Part shown: one piece after another, positions 33,791 to 41,802 of the stretch
Numbering within the stretch: position 1 is the first letter of the stretch
Layout of the letters: each line of letters starts with the position of its first letter
NCBI GenBank assembly: GCA_964554875.1
Contig: CAZKQJ010000009.1
Span: 55,944 to 119,943 of the forward strand
DNA from: Marispirochaeta sp964554875
GTDB lineage: Bacteria; Spirochaetota; Spirochaetia; JC444; Marispirochaetaceae
Length of the DNA stretch: 64,000 nt
Reading direction: 5' to 3'
The notes under the pieces: model-generated
Told to the model about the DNA's origin: nothing
Databases searched by the model: none
What the model saw: only the letters and a program-made list of their open reading frames with translations
Translations under genes and position numbers: made by a program

Positions 33791-34132
33791 ATGAAACTGA
33801 TAACAGCAATGATCAAACCCCAAAAACTGGAAGATGTAAAAAAGGCCCTGTTCGAGGCGGACGTCCATAAAATGACCGTCACATCCTCCCAGGGCTGCGG
33901 ACAACAGAAGGGATATACCGAAACCTTCCGCGGAGCTATTACCGAAATCAATCTGCTCAAGAAGATCCGCCTCGACATCGCGGTAAACGAAGACTTCGTG
34001 GAAACCACCATCGACGCCATCTGCAAGGGCGCATATACCGGAGAAATCGGCGACGGCAAGATATTCGTCACCGAACTGATCGAATGCGTCCGCATCCGAA
34101 CCCGGGAACGGGGAAACAAGGCTATCGGGTAG
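33791..34132 (+). CDS. glnK: PII signal protein GlnK with Thr in place of Tyr51
   Basis: A 113-residue PII protein. It starts MKLITAMIKPQKLEDVKKAL, and has the T-loop region GCGQQKGYTETFRGAITEIN and the nucleotide site TGEIGDGKIFV plus RIRTRERG. Aligned to Escherichia coli GlnB, position 51 is Thr rather than the uridylylated Tyr, position 46 is Phe and position 38 is Gln rather than Arg. It should block Amt when 2-oxoglutarate is low, as usual for GlnK linked to amt, but uridylylation at residue 51 is excluded. Ribosome site GGGAGAG. Confidence 0.92.
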   Translation: MKLITAMIKPQKLEDVKKALFEADVHKMTVTSSQGCGQQKGYTETFRGAITEINLLKKIRLDIAVNEDFVETTIDAICKGAYTGEIGDGKIFVTELIECVRIRTRERGNKAIG

Positions 34133-34146
34133 ACACAAAGAAAAGT

Positions 34147-34183
34147 CCGGAGCCTTCTTTCCGTAGAGCGGAGGAGGCTCCGG
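34147..34183. terminator. Hairpin between glnK and the GntR gene
   Basis: CCGGAGCC (34147-34154) pairs with GGCTCCGG (34176-34183); a smaller inner stem TCCG/CGGA lies within. It sits between convergent genes and can serve both. Confidence 0.6.
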
Positions 34184-34184
34184 C

Positions 34185-34886
34185 TCAGTCCTCGATCTTA
34201 AGATGAGAAATGCTCCATACGCCTGTATGTTCCCTGACCATTTCCATCGCTTTAATGTAATTTTTCTCCATTATTGCCTGATGCATCGCTTTGTGTGTTT
34301 TGTAACCATACGAAGAATTAATGGTGGGGGAGAACATATCTATAATGAAGTTATAAATATTAGAAACAATCTTGTTATGAGTGATCTCACCCATAATTCG
34401 ATGATACTCGATATCTGCTGAATCACCCAATTCACGGTCCACGATGTCCCGAGATTCTATCGCATCAAATTCATTCATGGCTGCATCGAGGCGCTTCAGG
34501 TCTTCATCGCTGGCATTCCGAAAGATCAGATCGACGATGCCCTTCTCCATCATCTCCCGTACTTCAATCAGGCTCTTATAGTCCGGATCGCTTACCAGTA
34601 TTCTGAATAATAAGGGATCAAAATTCTTTTGATTGGCTGCGCTGCTGATGAAGGTTCCAGCACCTCTCCGGACTTCAACAATGCCATACGCTGACAATAT
34701 CTTCATGGCTTCACGGATTGATCCCCTGCTGACCTGTAGATTTGTCGCCAATACAGGTTCACTGGGGATCATATCACCAGGTTTCAACTTTTTTTCTATA
34801 AGGAGTTCTTTTATGCGGTCGACGACGATGTCGACCGCAGATTTCCGTTTTTCATGAATCCTGAAAAGATCATCCACTACATACAC
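34185..34886 (-). CDS. GntR-family regulator, FadR (FCD) subfamily
   Basis: A 233-residue regulator: N-terminal winged helix (IKELLIEKKLKPGDMIPSEPVLATNLQVSRGSIREAMKILSAYGIVEVRRGAGTFI) followed by an all-helical FCD domain with Asp/His residues for a metal and effector (EYHRIMGEITHNKIVSN). It is the last gene of the minus-strand TRAP/transketolase operon and is its probable repressor. An inverted repeat that could be its operator lies at 41643-41662 on the operon promoter. A possible own promoter (34895-34924) would give an almost leaderless mRNA. Confidence 0.9.
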   Translation of the reverse strand: MYVVDDLFRIHEKRKSAVDIVVDRIKELLIEKKLKPGDMIPSEPVLATNLQVSRGSIREAMKILSAYGIVEVRRGAGTFISSAANQKNFDPLLFRILVSDPDYKSLIEVREMMEKGIVDLIFRNASDEDLKRLDAAMNEFDAIESRDIVDRELGDSADIEYHRIMGEITHNKIVSNIYNFIIDMFSPTINSSYGYKTHKAMHQAIMEKNYIKAMEMVREHTGVWSISHLKIED

Positions 34887-34894
34887 CTGTCAGG

Positions 34895-34924
34895 ATTATA
34901 CAAAGTGAATAAAACAATATTCAA
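34895..34924 (-). promoter_or_regulatory. Possible internal promoter of the GntR gene
   Basis: Minus-strand TTGAAT (34924-34919) and TATAAT (34900-34895, perfect) with an 18-base spacer, just before the GntR start codon. The odd palindrome CCTGTCAGG (34886-34894) adjoins the -10 and could be an autoregulatory site. Confidence 0.4.
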
Positions 34925-34928
34925 GTAA

Positions 34929-35270
34929 TCAGTCATCAACGTACTCCGGTCTACCGGGTGAGAAAAACTCAACAAATTCGGTATCTTCCAGCACTCGGGA
35001 ACCATGCTTCTCCCACGAAGAGAAATAGTATGCACCGCCGTCTGTTACAACAAATGAAGAACCGTCTTCTTTAAAAAATTCTACCCTCCCGGATAACACA
35101 TACCCTATTTGGGCAGCTTCATGGGAATGCAGCTCCAGGACAGCCCCTTTATCCAAATGAAAATGACACAGCATATGATCAGTATCATGCACCAGAGTTC
35201 TTCGCATGATTCCTGGCCTCAACTCCACCGGAGCGACATCAGCAATGCTATTAATTCTATTTACCTTCAT
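34929..35270 (-). CDS. Small cupin-domain protein
   Basis: A 113-residue single cupin. Metal-binding residues of motif 1 appear as LELHSHEAAQIGYVLSGRVEF, and motif 2 as GAYYFSSWEKHGSRVLEDTEFVEFFSP. Start set at ATG 35270, inside the last 14 bases of the transaldolase-like gene, with AAGGCAAGAA before it; a much longer open frame upstream overlaps that gene and is discarded. Such small cupins often are sugar or sugar-acid isomerases, lyases or dioxygenase-like enzymes; here it belongs to the TRAP catabolic operon. Confidence 0.85.
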   Translation of the reverse strand: MKVNRINSIADVAPVELRPGIMRRTLVHDTDHMLCHFHLDKGAVLELHSHEAAQIGYVLSGRVEFFKEDGSSFVVTDGGAYYFSSWEKHGSRVLEDTEFVEFFSPGRPEYVDD

Positions 35271-36309
35271 TTCTTGCCTTCCGAACTTCATCTTTCGCCT
35301 CTTTCCATCCGTCAAGAAACATGTTCCTGAACAATACAACGGGAGGAAAATCACTGTACTCATCATCCCGCAAGCCATTTTCTTCCCATGCTGCCTTAAA
35401 AACAGGAACTTTCTCCAACAGTTCCCGGGTTATTGAATCATCAATTGGAGCATCGAAACGATTCTCCACCGGAGGACTGTCCTTGATCAGTTTATCCGCA
35501 GTCCCTTTCCAGTTTATGGTAATGTGCATATCCGCACCAACAAATTCAGTAAAATGGTGAAGTCCACGCGCACCGCCGCCAAGAATTACAACCGGATACT
35601 CTCGTTCCTTGATGATTGAATAAAGTTTCCGTCCTGCAAGAATACCGGCATACCAGAGTATTTCATCGTTGACTTCGGCTCCTGTATTCTGTTTCCATTC
35701 TGCAAGGTGCTGGTCAAAGATGCCGGTAATGTGAGTTACATACATAGGAGCCGGATTACTTCGTTTTACTGCGATGTCCGTATAGATTTCGGATACCTGG
35801 ACCGCCTGGGCAACAGACATGACTTCCGTAGCTATAACCGGCACATCATTTTGGGACAATTCAGCAATAGCGGAAATTCCGCTTTTCGTTACCGGCACTT
35901 TCGCAATATAATTTTTTGACAGACTTAAATTACTTTCTGCTTCACGAAGAATATCAGATGGATCATCTTCCTTTTCCGGATCTCCCTGAATCGACACCCA
36001 ACCACGTGTGCCATCTGTTTTCTCATATACCGGTAGAAAAGCATCCATTATTTTCTTTACGATCCGGGACTGAAGCTGAGAAACAACCAGAGAGTTATCT
36101 GACTCATACTGCAGGATCTCCTTCATAATTTCCATGCAGTCTTCCCTGGTCTCACGATTTTTCAGCATCTTGTTCGTATACGTCGGATTTGTCGTACAAT
36201 ATTCAGACCCTGCTTCTATCGCCATCACTGCCTCTTTCGGGGTCGGATTATTTACCCAAAACCTGGTCTGGGTCTCGCTTTGGACCTTGTGAAAATACGT
36301 ATCATTCAT
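35257..36309 (-). CDS. Transaldolase-family (TAL/FSA class I aldolase-like) protein
   Basis: A 350-residue protein. The lysine of the Schiff-base strand is visible in NYIAKVPVTKSGI, preceded by ILREAESN, and followed by VIATEVMSVAQAVQVSEIY, the usual TAL barrel succession. The N terminus SEYCTTNPTYTNKML matches the opening TSNPTLI-like element of transaldolases. It is longer than fructose-6-phosphate aldolase (~220) and carries a C-terminal extension (PPVVLFRNMFLDGWKEAKDEVR). Start ATG 36309 follows AAAGGAG. With a split transketolase three genes upstream, it suggests cleavage/transfer of a ketose-type intermediate. Confidence 0.8.
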   Translation of the reverse strand: MNDTYFHKVQSETQTRFWVNNPTPKEAVMAIEAGSEYCTTNPTYTNKMLKNRETREDCMEIMKEILQYESDNSLVVSQLQSRIVKKIMDAFLPVYEKTDGTRGWVSIQGDPEKEDDPSDILREAESNLSLSKNYIAKVPVTKSGISAIAELSQNDVPVIATEVMSVAQAVQVSEIYTDIAVKRSNPAPMYVTHITGIFDQHLAEWKQNTGAEVNDEILWYAGILAGRKLYSIIKEREYPVVILGGGARGLHHFTEFVGADMHITINWKGTADKLIKDSPPVENRFDAPIDDSITRELLEKVPVFKAAWEENGLRDDEYSDFPPVVLFRNMFLDGWKEAKDEVRKARNEGK

Positions 36310-36352
36310 TGTATAACTCCTTTCATACATGTATCAATTCTGGTGTTTCTTT

Positions 36353-37633
36353 TTATGGGAAAATAATATTCGGAAGAAAAGTGGAAATTCCCGGAAACAG
36401 GGTAACTACCAGGAGAGCAATAATCAGGGGAATAAAATACGGCAGTATTTTCCTCATGATTGTTTCCACCGGTTGACCTGAAACAACACTTACCATGTAC
36501 AGACTCATTCCAACCGGAGGCGTAAGAAGCCCGATCATAAGATTAAAAACAACGACGATACCAAGATGTATCGGATCGACTCCAGCCATCATCATAGCCG
36601 GATAAATGATCGGTGTAAGAACCAGAATCGCAGCGATGGTATCCATTATCATCCCAATCATGAGGAGAAGAACATTAATCAACAAAAGAAGAACAATGGG
36701 ATTCCTTGATATCGATAACAGTAAAGTTGCCATTTTCATTGGAATCTGTTCAATTGTGAGAATCCAGGCAAATACAGATGCGCAGGCAACTACTATGAGA
36801 ATCTGCCCGGTCGAATGAATCGTCTCCCTCGCCATGGCAAGCAGCTCCTTTATGGACAATTCACGATATACAAAGACCCCGAGCACTAATGAGTATCCAA
36901 CCGTTACGGCTGCAACTTCCGTCGGACTGAACCAACCGGAAACCAGACCGCCGGCCAGGAGAACCGGAGCAAATAGAGCAGGCAAAGCATTCAGAACGAC
37001 TTTCCTTGTCTCCTTTCTGCCCGGACGCAGGGTATCCCTCGGATAATCCTTGATATGAGCGATAATGGAGACAACAATCATTAGCAAGCCTGTGACCACA
37101 AGGGCTGGAACAATTCCGGCAATAAGCAGTTTTATACTTGAAACTTCAGCGACGGTAGCAAATATTATTAAAGGGATACTCGGAGGAAAAATAGGACCGA
37201 TTGTAGCGGAAGCGGCAGTAATGGCGGCAGCCTCACCGGCATTGTAGCCCTGATCATTCATAGCCTTGATCTCAATTTTCCCCAACCCCCCGATATCAGC
37301 CAATGCCGCCCCTGAGATTCCAGAGAAAATAAGACTGGCAAGAATATTCACATGAGCCAGACCGCCCTTTCTCCTGCCGACCATCAGTCGAGCTGTATTG
37401 AAAAGTCGGTCAGTTATACCTGAAGTATTCATCAGGCTGCCTGCAAAAATAAACACTGGTACAGCAACCAGAGGAAATGAGTTCAAGGAATTCGGTAAGC
37501 GATGAGCCAAAACTGACAAGGGAAGATTCGAAGTCAACAAGTACAGTACGGATGAGAAACCCAGACTGTAGGCGATAGGAATACCGAACAGTGTCAACCC
37601 CAGGAAAACAAGCGTCATTGTCAATCCTGTCAT
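36353..37633 (-). CDS. TRAP transporter large permease (DctM family)
   Basis: A 426-residue membrane protein with 12-13 helices. DctM features: opening LVFLGLTLFGIPIAYSLGFSSVLYLL, the SGISGAALADIGGLGKIEIKAM stretch and the late GVDPIHLGIVVVFNLMIGLLTPPVGMSLYMV. It overlaps the small permease gene by 4 bases. It moves the substrate using a sodium gradient after delivery by the DctP protein. Part of the catabolic operon 34185-41615. Confidence 0.93.
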   Translation of the reverse strand: MTGLTMTLVFLGLTLFGIPIAYSLGFSSVLYLLTSNLPLSVLAHRLPNSLNSFPLVAVPVFIFAGSLMNTSGITDRLFNTARLMVGRRKGGLAHVNILASLIFSGISGAALADIGGLGKIEIKAMNDQGYNAGEAAAITAASATIGPIFPPSIPLIIFATVAEVSSIKLLIAGIVPALVVTGLLMIVVSIIAHIKDYPRDTLRPGRKETRKVVLNALPALFAPVLLAGGLVSGWFSPTEVAAVTVGYSLVLGVFVYRELSIKELLAMARETIHSTGQILIVVACASVFAWILTIEQIPMKMATLLLSISRNPIVLLLLINVLLLMIGMIMDTIAAILVLTPIIYPAMMMAGVDPIHLGIVVVFNLMIGLLTPPVGMSLYMVSVVSGQPVETIMRKILPYFIPLIIALLVVTLFPGISTFLPNIIFP

Positions 37634-38091
37634 TTCTGCTCACCATAAAAAAGGATGCGGAAAAGCCTGGCAATACCGGCTCCAACACCGAGAATTGCAC
37701 CGATAAGTCCAGCGGAAAAGAAAATAGTATTGGGTAAATCCAATGAGGGAGATCGAACGTTTCCGCTGTTCTTCATGAGAATCAGATGACTGATTATATA
37801 AACACAATAAAAGGCGATTACGACAATAACAGAAAGAAGGGATTGTATTTTACTAAATCTTCCGAAGAACCGAACAGCCAGCATATCAAAACGAACATGA
37901 TCATCCCTGTAAAAAACTATAGGAGCAGCGATTAGCACAATGGAAAGCAGCAGAAAGCGAGAAAACTCCTCATTCCAGACAAATCCCGTCCCAAAAAAAT
38001 TACGTAAAATTACCTGGAAAAATACTATTCCGGATAATAGCAACAGAAGAAAAACAGCCACAAATTCAACACCTGCCAGGACCTTTTTCAT
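37630..38091 (-). CDS. TRAP transporter small permease (DctQ family)
   Basis: A 153-residue protein with four membrane helices (LAGVEFVAVFLLLLLSGIVFFQVILRNF at the start, then FGTGFVWNEEFSRFLLLSIVLIAAPIVFYRDDHVRFD), the DctQ pattern. The start is set at ATG 38091 (MKKVLAGVEF), although an ATG 30 bases upstream is possible. Works with DctM downstream, with which it overlaps by 4 bases. Confidence 0.88.
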   Translation of the reverse strand: MKKVLAGVEFVAVFLLLLLSGIVFFQVILRNFFGTGFVWNEEFSRFLLLSIVLIAAPIVFYRDDHVRFDMLAVRFFGRFSKIQSLLSVIVVIAFYCVYIISHLILMKNSGNVRSPSLDLPNTIFFSAGLIGAILGVGAGIARLFRILFYGEQK

Positions 38092-38162
38092 TGACGATCG
38101 CCCCTTTGTGATTGCCCCCATTCACTGCAGGTGCAGCAAATGGGGAGACTCTATTCCTGAAA

Positions 38163-39161
38163 TTATTTTATTGTGTCGATTATACTGTATAAATCACCAT
38201 ACTTGTCATTGAATCGTTCACGAACAAGCATGCTGACAGATTTCCTGAAGGCATCAAGCTGTAAACCGGTATCAGCAGTTATAACTGTCATTCCAGCTTC
38301 CTTCAACTTAACAATATCCGCCTTTTCAGACTCTATTGTCTTTGCAGTTGCCCATTCGGCAGTTTCTTCAGCCGCTTCCATTACTGCTTTCTTCTGAGAG
38401 TCTGTTAAGCTCTTCCATACGGTTTCGTTCATGACCACACACTCAGCACCCATAATATGAGATGTGATCATCATATGACTCTGGATATCAAATAATTTAT
38501 TTGCATAAATAACGCCTACAGGATTTTCCTGTCCATCTGCTGCTCCCGTCGCCAGAGCTGTCGGGACTTCAGACCAGTCTATGGGTGTCGCGATAGCTCC
38601 CATTCCTTCAACAGCTGTCATGTAGATCGGAAAAGGGATTGCCCGTATTTTCATGCCCTTGAGATCAGCCGGAGAGTATACTGCTTTGTTTGCTGTCAGT
38701 TGCCGAGCGCCAAAGAAGAAATTATAGATATTTCGAATGTTTCGTTCTGCAATTGCACCCTCGTTCAGTTTTTTCATTACAGGTGAATTAACATCCGTTA
38801 CCCGCATCAGATGGTCTACACTCCTGTACAGGAACGGAGTATCAAGTACTGAATAATCGGGGTACAGAGAACCTATTCCCGCCATTGTATTATGATGAAA
38901 CGCAACTGTACCGTTGCTGACCATTTCAGCCTGTTCCTGAATGGTACCAAGCTGGGAAGACGGATACACCTCTATTATGATTTCTCCATTGGTTTTCTCT
39001 TTTACAAGCTCAGCGAAATGCACCGCCTGTTTTCCAGCCACACTCTCCGGCGAGTTCATGTGAGCATATCTCAACCTGGCGCCTGCTCCTTCCTCCTGTC
39101 CACCCGAGAAAACCAGCGTAGCAAGCATCATAACAAGACCAGCTACTACAATTCTCTTCAT
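38163..39161 (-). CDS. TRAP transporter substrate-binding protein (DctP family)
   Basis: A 332-residue exported protein with an N-terminal signal (VVAGLVMMLATLVFSGGQEE) and no lipobox Cys. DctP features: LRYAHMNSPES, VEVYPSSQLG-like ideal (IIIEVYPSSQLG), and LKGMKIRAIP with the conserved Arg that pairs with a carboxylate in the ligand, then GMGAIATPIDWSEVPTALATGAADGQENP. Ligand therefore is probably an organic or sugar acid. Two bases separate its stop region from the preceding gene start area, so it belongs to the operon. Confidence 0.92.
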   Translation of the reverse strand: MKRIVVAGLVMMLATLVFSGGQEEGAGARLRYAHMNSPESVAGKQAVHFAELVKEKTNGEIIIEVYPSSQLGTIQEQAEMVSNGTVAFHHNTMAGIGSLYPDYSVLDTPFLYRSVDHLMRVTDVNSPVMKKLNEGAIAERNIRNIYNFFFGARQLTANKAVYSPADLKGMKIRAIPFPIYMTAVEGMGAIATPIDWSEVPTALATGAADGQENPVGVIYANKLFDIQSHMMITSHIMGAECVVMNETVWKSLTDSQKKAVMEAAEETAEWATAKTIESEKADIVKLKEAGMTVITADTGLQLDAFRKSVSMLVRERFNDKYGDLYSIIDTIK

Positions 39162-39163
39162 AC

Positions 39164-40123
39164 TTAACTCCTTATTGATATTGTATTTGATAAGGCTTCT
39201 TCAGCCTTTTCAACTATGGAATGTACGGTGATACCGTATTTTTCAAAAAGCTCTTCTGGTGTACCCGATTCTGAGAACCGATCATCGAGTCCGATCCTGA
39301 TAATCCTTCGAGGGCAAAAGGCGGAAGAAGTTTCGCAAATGGCACTACCCAGGCCACCTATCGTTGTATGATCCTCCACAACAAGTGCTGCCCTGCAACT
39401 TCCCAAATGTTCCAGGACTTCTTTTTCCGGCAGCGGTTTTATCGTTGCAACCTCTACTCCCCGAACCTTTATGCCTCGGGAGCTGAGTTCCCTGCATGCC
39501 ATTTTAATATAGGGAAGAACAAATCCGTGGCCAAAAATGACCAGATCCTCTCCATCATCAAAGAACGTGCGGCATTTGCCAAATTCAAAGGGAGTATCTT
39601 CGCTCCAGAACTCCGGGTCACGTCCACTTCCGATGCGTAAATAAACCGGTCCATCGATCTGTTCCGTCACCGCTCGCATTGCTTGACGGACCTGTCCGGC
39701 GTCAGCAGGCGAAAGAACCGTGATTCCGGGTATGGTACGAGTAATTCCCAGGTCCTCAAGCCCCTGGTGAGTTACACCTTCACGTTCCCCTGAGCCCATT
39801 CCCCCATTAGCACCAATTATTTTGACATTCAGCTTTGGATACGAAACAGCATTCCGTAACTGCTCACAGGCTCGTTGGGTAGCGAACACAGCATAGGAAA
39901 CATATACAGGTGTCATGCCGCATGATGCAATCCCAGCTGAAATCGCCATAGCTGCCTGTTCGGAGATTCCGACTTCAATAAAATTTGAGGGAAATTTCGC
40001 TATAAAATCCTGTGCCTTTATAACACCGACAGAATCTGAGGAAACCAGGACAACTGACATGTCTTTTTCAATTACATCGAACAGACCTTCGGTCACTGCT
40101 CTTCGTGTACTTTTCTGATTCAT
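39164..40123 (-). CDS. Transketolase C-terminal subunit
   Basis: A 319-residue protein carrying the pyrimidine-binding and C-terminal domains of transketolase: FIEVGISEQAAMAISAGIASCG (the GISEQ motif with the catalytic Glu), GMGSGEREGVTHQGLEDLG, and the final VVEDHTTIGGLGSAI. It overlaps the N-terminal subunit gene by 4 bases. Split transketolases are frequent in catabolic operons and archaea; the acceptor is set by context, which is not resolved here. Confidence 0.92.
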   Translation of the reverse strand: MNQKSTRRAVTEGLFDVIEKDMSVVLVSSDSVGVIKAQDFIAKFPSNFIEVGISEQAAMAISAGIASCGMTPVYVSYAVFATQRACEQLRNAVSYPKLNVKIIGANGGMGSGEREGVTHQGLEDLGITRTIPGITVLSPADAGQVRQAMRAVTEQIDGPVYLRIGSGRDPEFWSEDTPFEFGKCRTFFDDGEDLVIFGHGFVLPYIKMACRELSSRGIKVRGVEVATIKPLPEKEVLEHLGSCRAALVVEDHTTIGGLGSAICETSSAFCPRRIIRIGLDDRFSESGTPEELFEKYGITVHSIVEKAEEALSNTISIRS

Positions 40124-40959
40124 CGGTTATTCCCTTCCAGTTGGCGTATTCCATTTATAAACTCTGCTTCGGTGGGAACACGTTTATGCCAGGAATTGTC
40201 ATCTTCCATGTAATCTATCCCTTTACCTTTTATGGTGTTGCAGATAATTACAGAAGGACGTGTCTCAGCCTCGGACTCCCGGATAGCAGAGAAGATCTCC
40301 TTAAAATTATGACCATCTATTTCTCTGCATGATAAGCGGAAGGCTTCAAACTTTTCCATTAAGGGAAGAATACCGCTTACATCAGATACCTGCCCTCCAC
40401 TTTGCCGTTTGTTGTGATCAATAAAAATATACAGGTTATCCAAAGAATACTTGGTTGCCACGTGCAGGGCCTCCCACACAATTCCCTCCTGCAGTTCTCC
40501 ATCTCCGGCAAGAACAAATACTCTGCTTGTTTTCTTTTGATGCTTCAGCGCCCAGGCCATCCCAACTCCCATTGCAAGCCCATTACCAAGCGGTCCCGTG
40601 GTAGCATCGATTCCCGGGGTTTTCACCATATCCGGATGCCCCTGAAGTCTGGAATTGATTTTTCTCAGAGAATACTTCTCCTTTTCAGAAAAGTATCCTC
40701 GGCGCATTAGTGCCGCATAGAGAAGGGGACATGCATGCCCTTTTGATAGAACAAAGCGATCACGATATTCCCATGTTGGACTATCCGGCCGAACATTCAA
40801 AATCCCGCCGAAATAGAGGGCGGTAAGTATTTCCGCGGCAGAGTAAGCCGGACCGGGATGTCCATCTTTTACATCATAGATCATCTCAAGAACATCTTTT
40901 CGCAGAAGCGAAGCGGTCTTACGAAGCGTATCGACGCACTGGGTTCCATAATTATTCAT
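40120..40959 (-). CDS. Transketolase N-terminal (TPP-binding) subunit
   Basis: A 279-residue protein with GHPGPAYSAAEILTALYFGG at the start, KGHACPLLYAAL, and the thiamine diphosphate motif GDGELQEGIVWEAL with the closing Asn in IFIDHNKRQSGG. The C terminus IKGKGIDYMEDDNSWHKR is the usual end of the N-terminal transketolase half. Pairs with the gene at 39164-40123. Its start overlaps the racemase-like gene stop by 4 bases. Confidence 0.92.
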   Translation of the reverse strand: MNNYGTQCVDTLRKTASLLRKDVLEMIYDVKDGHPGPAYSAAEILTALYFGGILNVRPDSPTWEYRDRFVLSKGHACPLLYAALMRRGYFSEKEKYSLRKINSRLQGHPDMVKTPGIDATTGPLGNGLAMGVGMAWALKHQKKTSRVFVLAGDGELQEGIVWEALHVATKYSLDNLYIFIDHNKRQSGGQVSDVSGILPLMEKFEAFRLSCREIDGHNFKEIFSAIRESEAETRPSVIICNTIKGKGIDYMEDDNSWHKRVPTEAEFINGIRQLEGNNR

Positions 40960-41615
40960 TTCAGGTACCTCTGTACTGCTTCAAGACCAGATCTAAGACT
41001 GCTCAACACGGGGATCCCGGTGCTCTCTCGAAGAGCAGTTTCCATGCGGGCCATTGATCCCTGTGCCAGCACAATAACATCACACGAATCAGATACCTTT
41101 TTGGCAGTTTCATGAATCAGCTTGTCATGACGTTCAGGATCTCCTTCGGTTAATGCTTTGAATGCACCACTGGCCAGGCCGTTTATTATTTCGACTTTTT
41201 TCCCATTTTCTCCAGCTACTCGTTTGATCAACTCCATTGTTGGATTCAAAGTAGTCGGCAGGGTAGCCAGAACTCCTATAGTCTGCGCCGTCTCCACAGC
41301 TTGCTCAACCATGGGTCTGTCGATACGCAATACGGGGATATTAAAAAATGGCTGGAGATAGTCTACAGATTCTCCCACGGAGGAACATGTTTCAAGAATA
41401 ACATTGACCCCCATCCCGACACCAATATGACAATATTGATGTATTCGTTCCAGAACAGCGGGTGTCATTCTTCCCGCCTCTATTACATCCGCTATAAGGC
41501 TGTCATCAAGGATATTAATGACCCGTACATTTTGTAACACCTCTTGAGACATCTTTTTTAACGGATCAACAAGAGCTGCACCGGTCACCAGTGTCATAAC
41601 TGTCATGGACTTCAT
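40956..41615 (-). CDS. Asp/Glu/hydantoin racemase-family protein with one catalytic-type Cys
   Basis: A 219-residue protein. The first catalytic cysteine is in VILETCSSVGESV; the position that holds the second Cys in racemases reads IVLAQGSMARM, with no Cys. A one-Cys member could be a decarboxylase, isomerase or an inactive relative rather than a two-base racemase. Start set at ATG 41615 (MKSMTVMTLVTGAALVDPL) behind GCAGGAAC, because a strong promoter and operator at 41643-41697 occupy the region upstream; the open frame extends to 41681. First gene of the TRAP operon. Confidence 0.8.
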   Translation of the reverse strand: MKSMTVMTLVTGAALVDPLKKMSQEVLQNVRVINILDDSLIADVIEAGRMTPAVLERIHQYCHIGVGMGVNVILETCSSVGESVDYLQPFFNIPVLRIDRPMVEQAVETAQTIGVLATLPTTLNPTMELIKRVAGENGKKVEIINGLASGAFKALTEGDPERHDKLIHETAKKVSDSCDVIVLAQGSMARMETALRESTGIPVLSSLRSGLEAVQRYLK

Positions 41616-41642
41616 TCTGGTTCCTGCAATAATCATAGGTTT

Positions 41643-41662
41643 AACATCGGTTGTCTGATGTT
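41643..41662. promoter_or_regulatory. Palindromic operator of the TRAP/transketolase operon
   Basis: AACATC (41643-41648) and GATGTT (41657-41662) form a perfect 6-base inverted repeat with an 8-base spacer; including the flanks the match is 8 of 9. It covers the predicted transcription start (+1 to about +20), a classical repressor position. The GntR regulator at the operon end is the likely ligand-responsive repressor. Confidence 0.6.
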
Positions 41663-41668
41663 TAATCA

Positions 41669-41697
41669 ATACTAAACCCACTTTTCACAGCTGTCAA
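41669..41697 (-). promoter_or_regulatory. Sigma-70 promoter of the TRAP/transketolase operon
   Basis: Minus-strand TTGACA (41697-41692, perfect) and TAGTAT (41674-41669) with a 17-base spacer. Downstream lie the palindrome at 41643-41662 and the ATG at 41615. Confidence 0.7.
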
Positions 41698-41746
41698 CGT
41701 TTTTCTTTGCAAAGGTAATAACCAGCCTTTCAGACCCGGAATCCAA

Positions 41747-41775
41747 TTGCAGAATCGGCAGTCCGGGCGTACACT
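41747..41775 (+). promoter_or_regulatory. Sigma-70 promoter of the CBS-domain gene
   Basis: TTGCAG (41747-41752) and TACACT (41770-41775) with a 17-base spacer, 27 bases before the ATG at 41803. Confidence 0.5.
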
Positions 41776-41802
41776 TAAAGAAACAGAGACGAGGAGGAAT
41801 AT

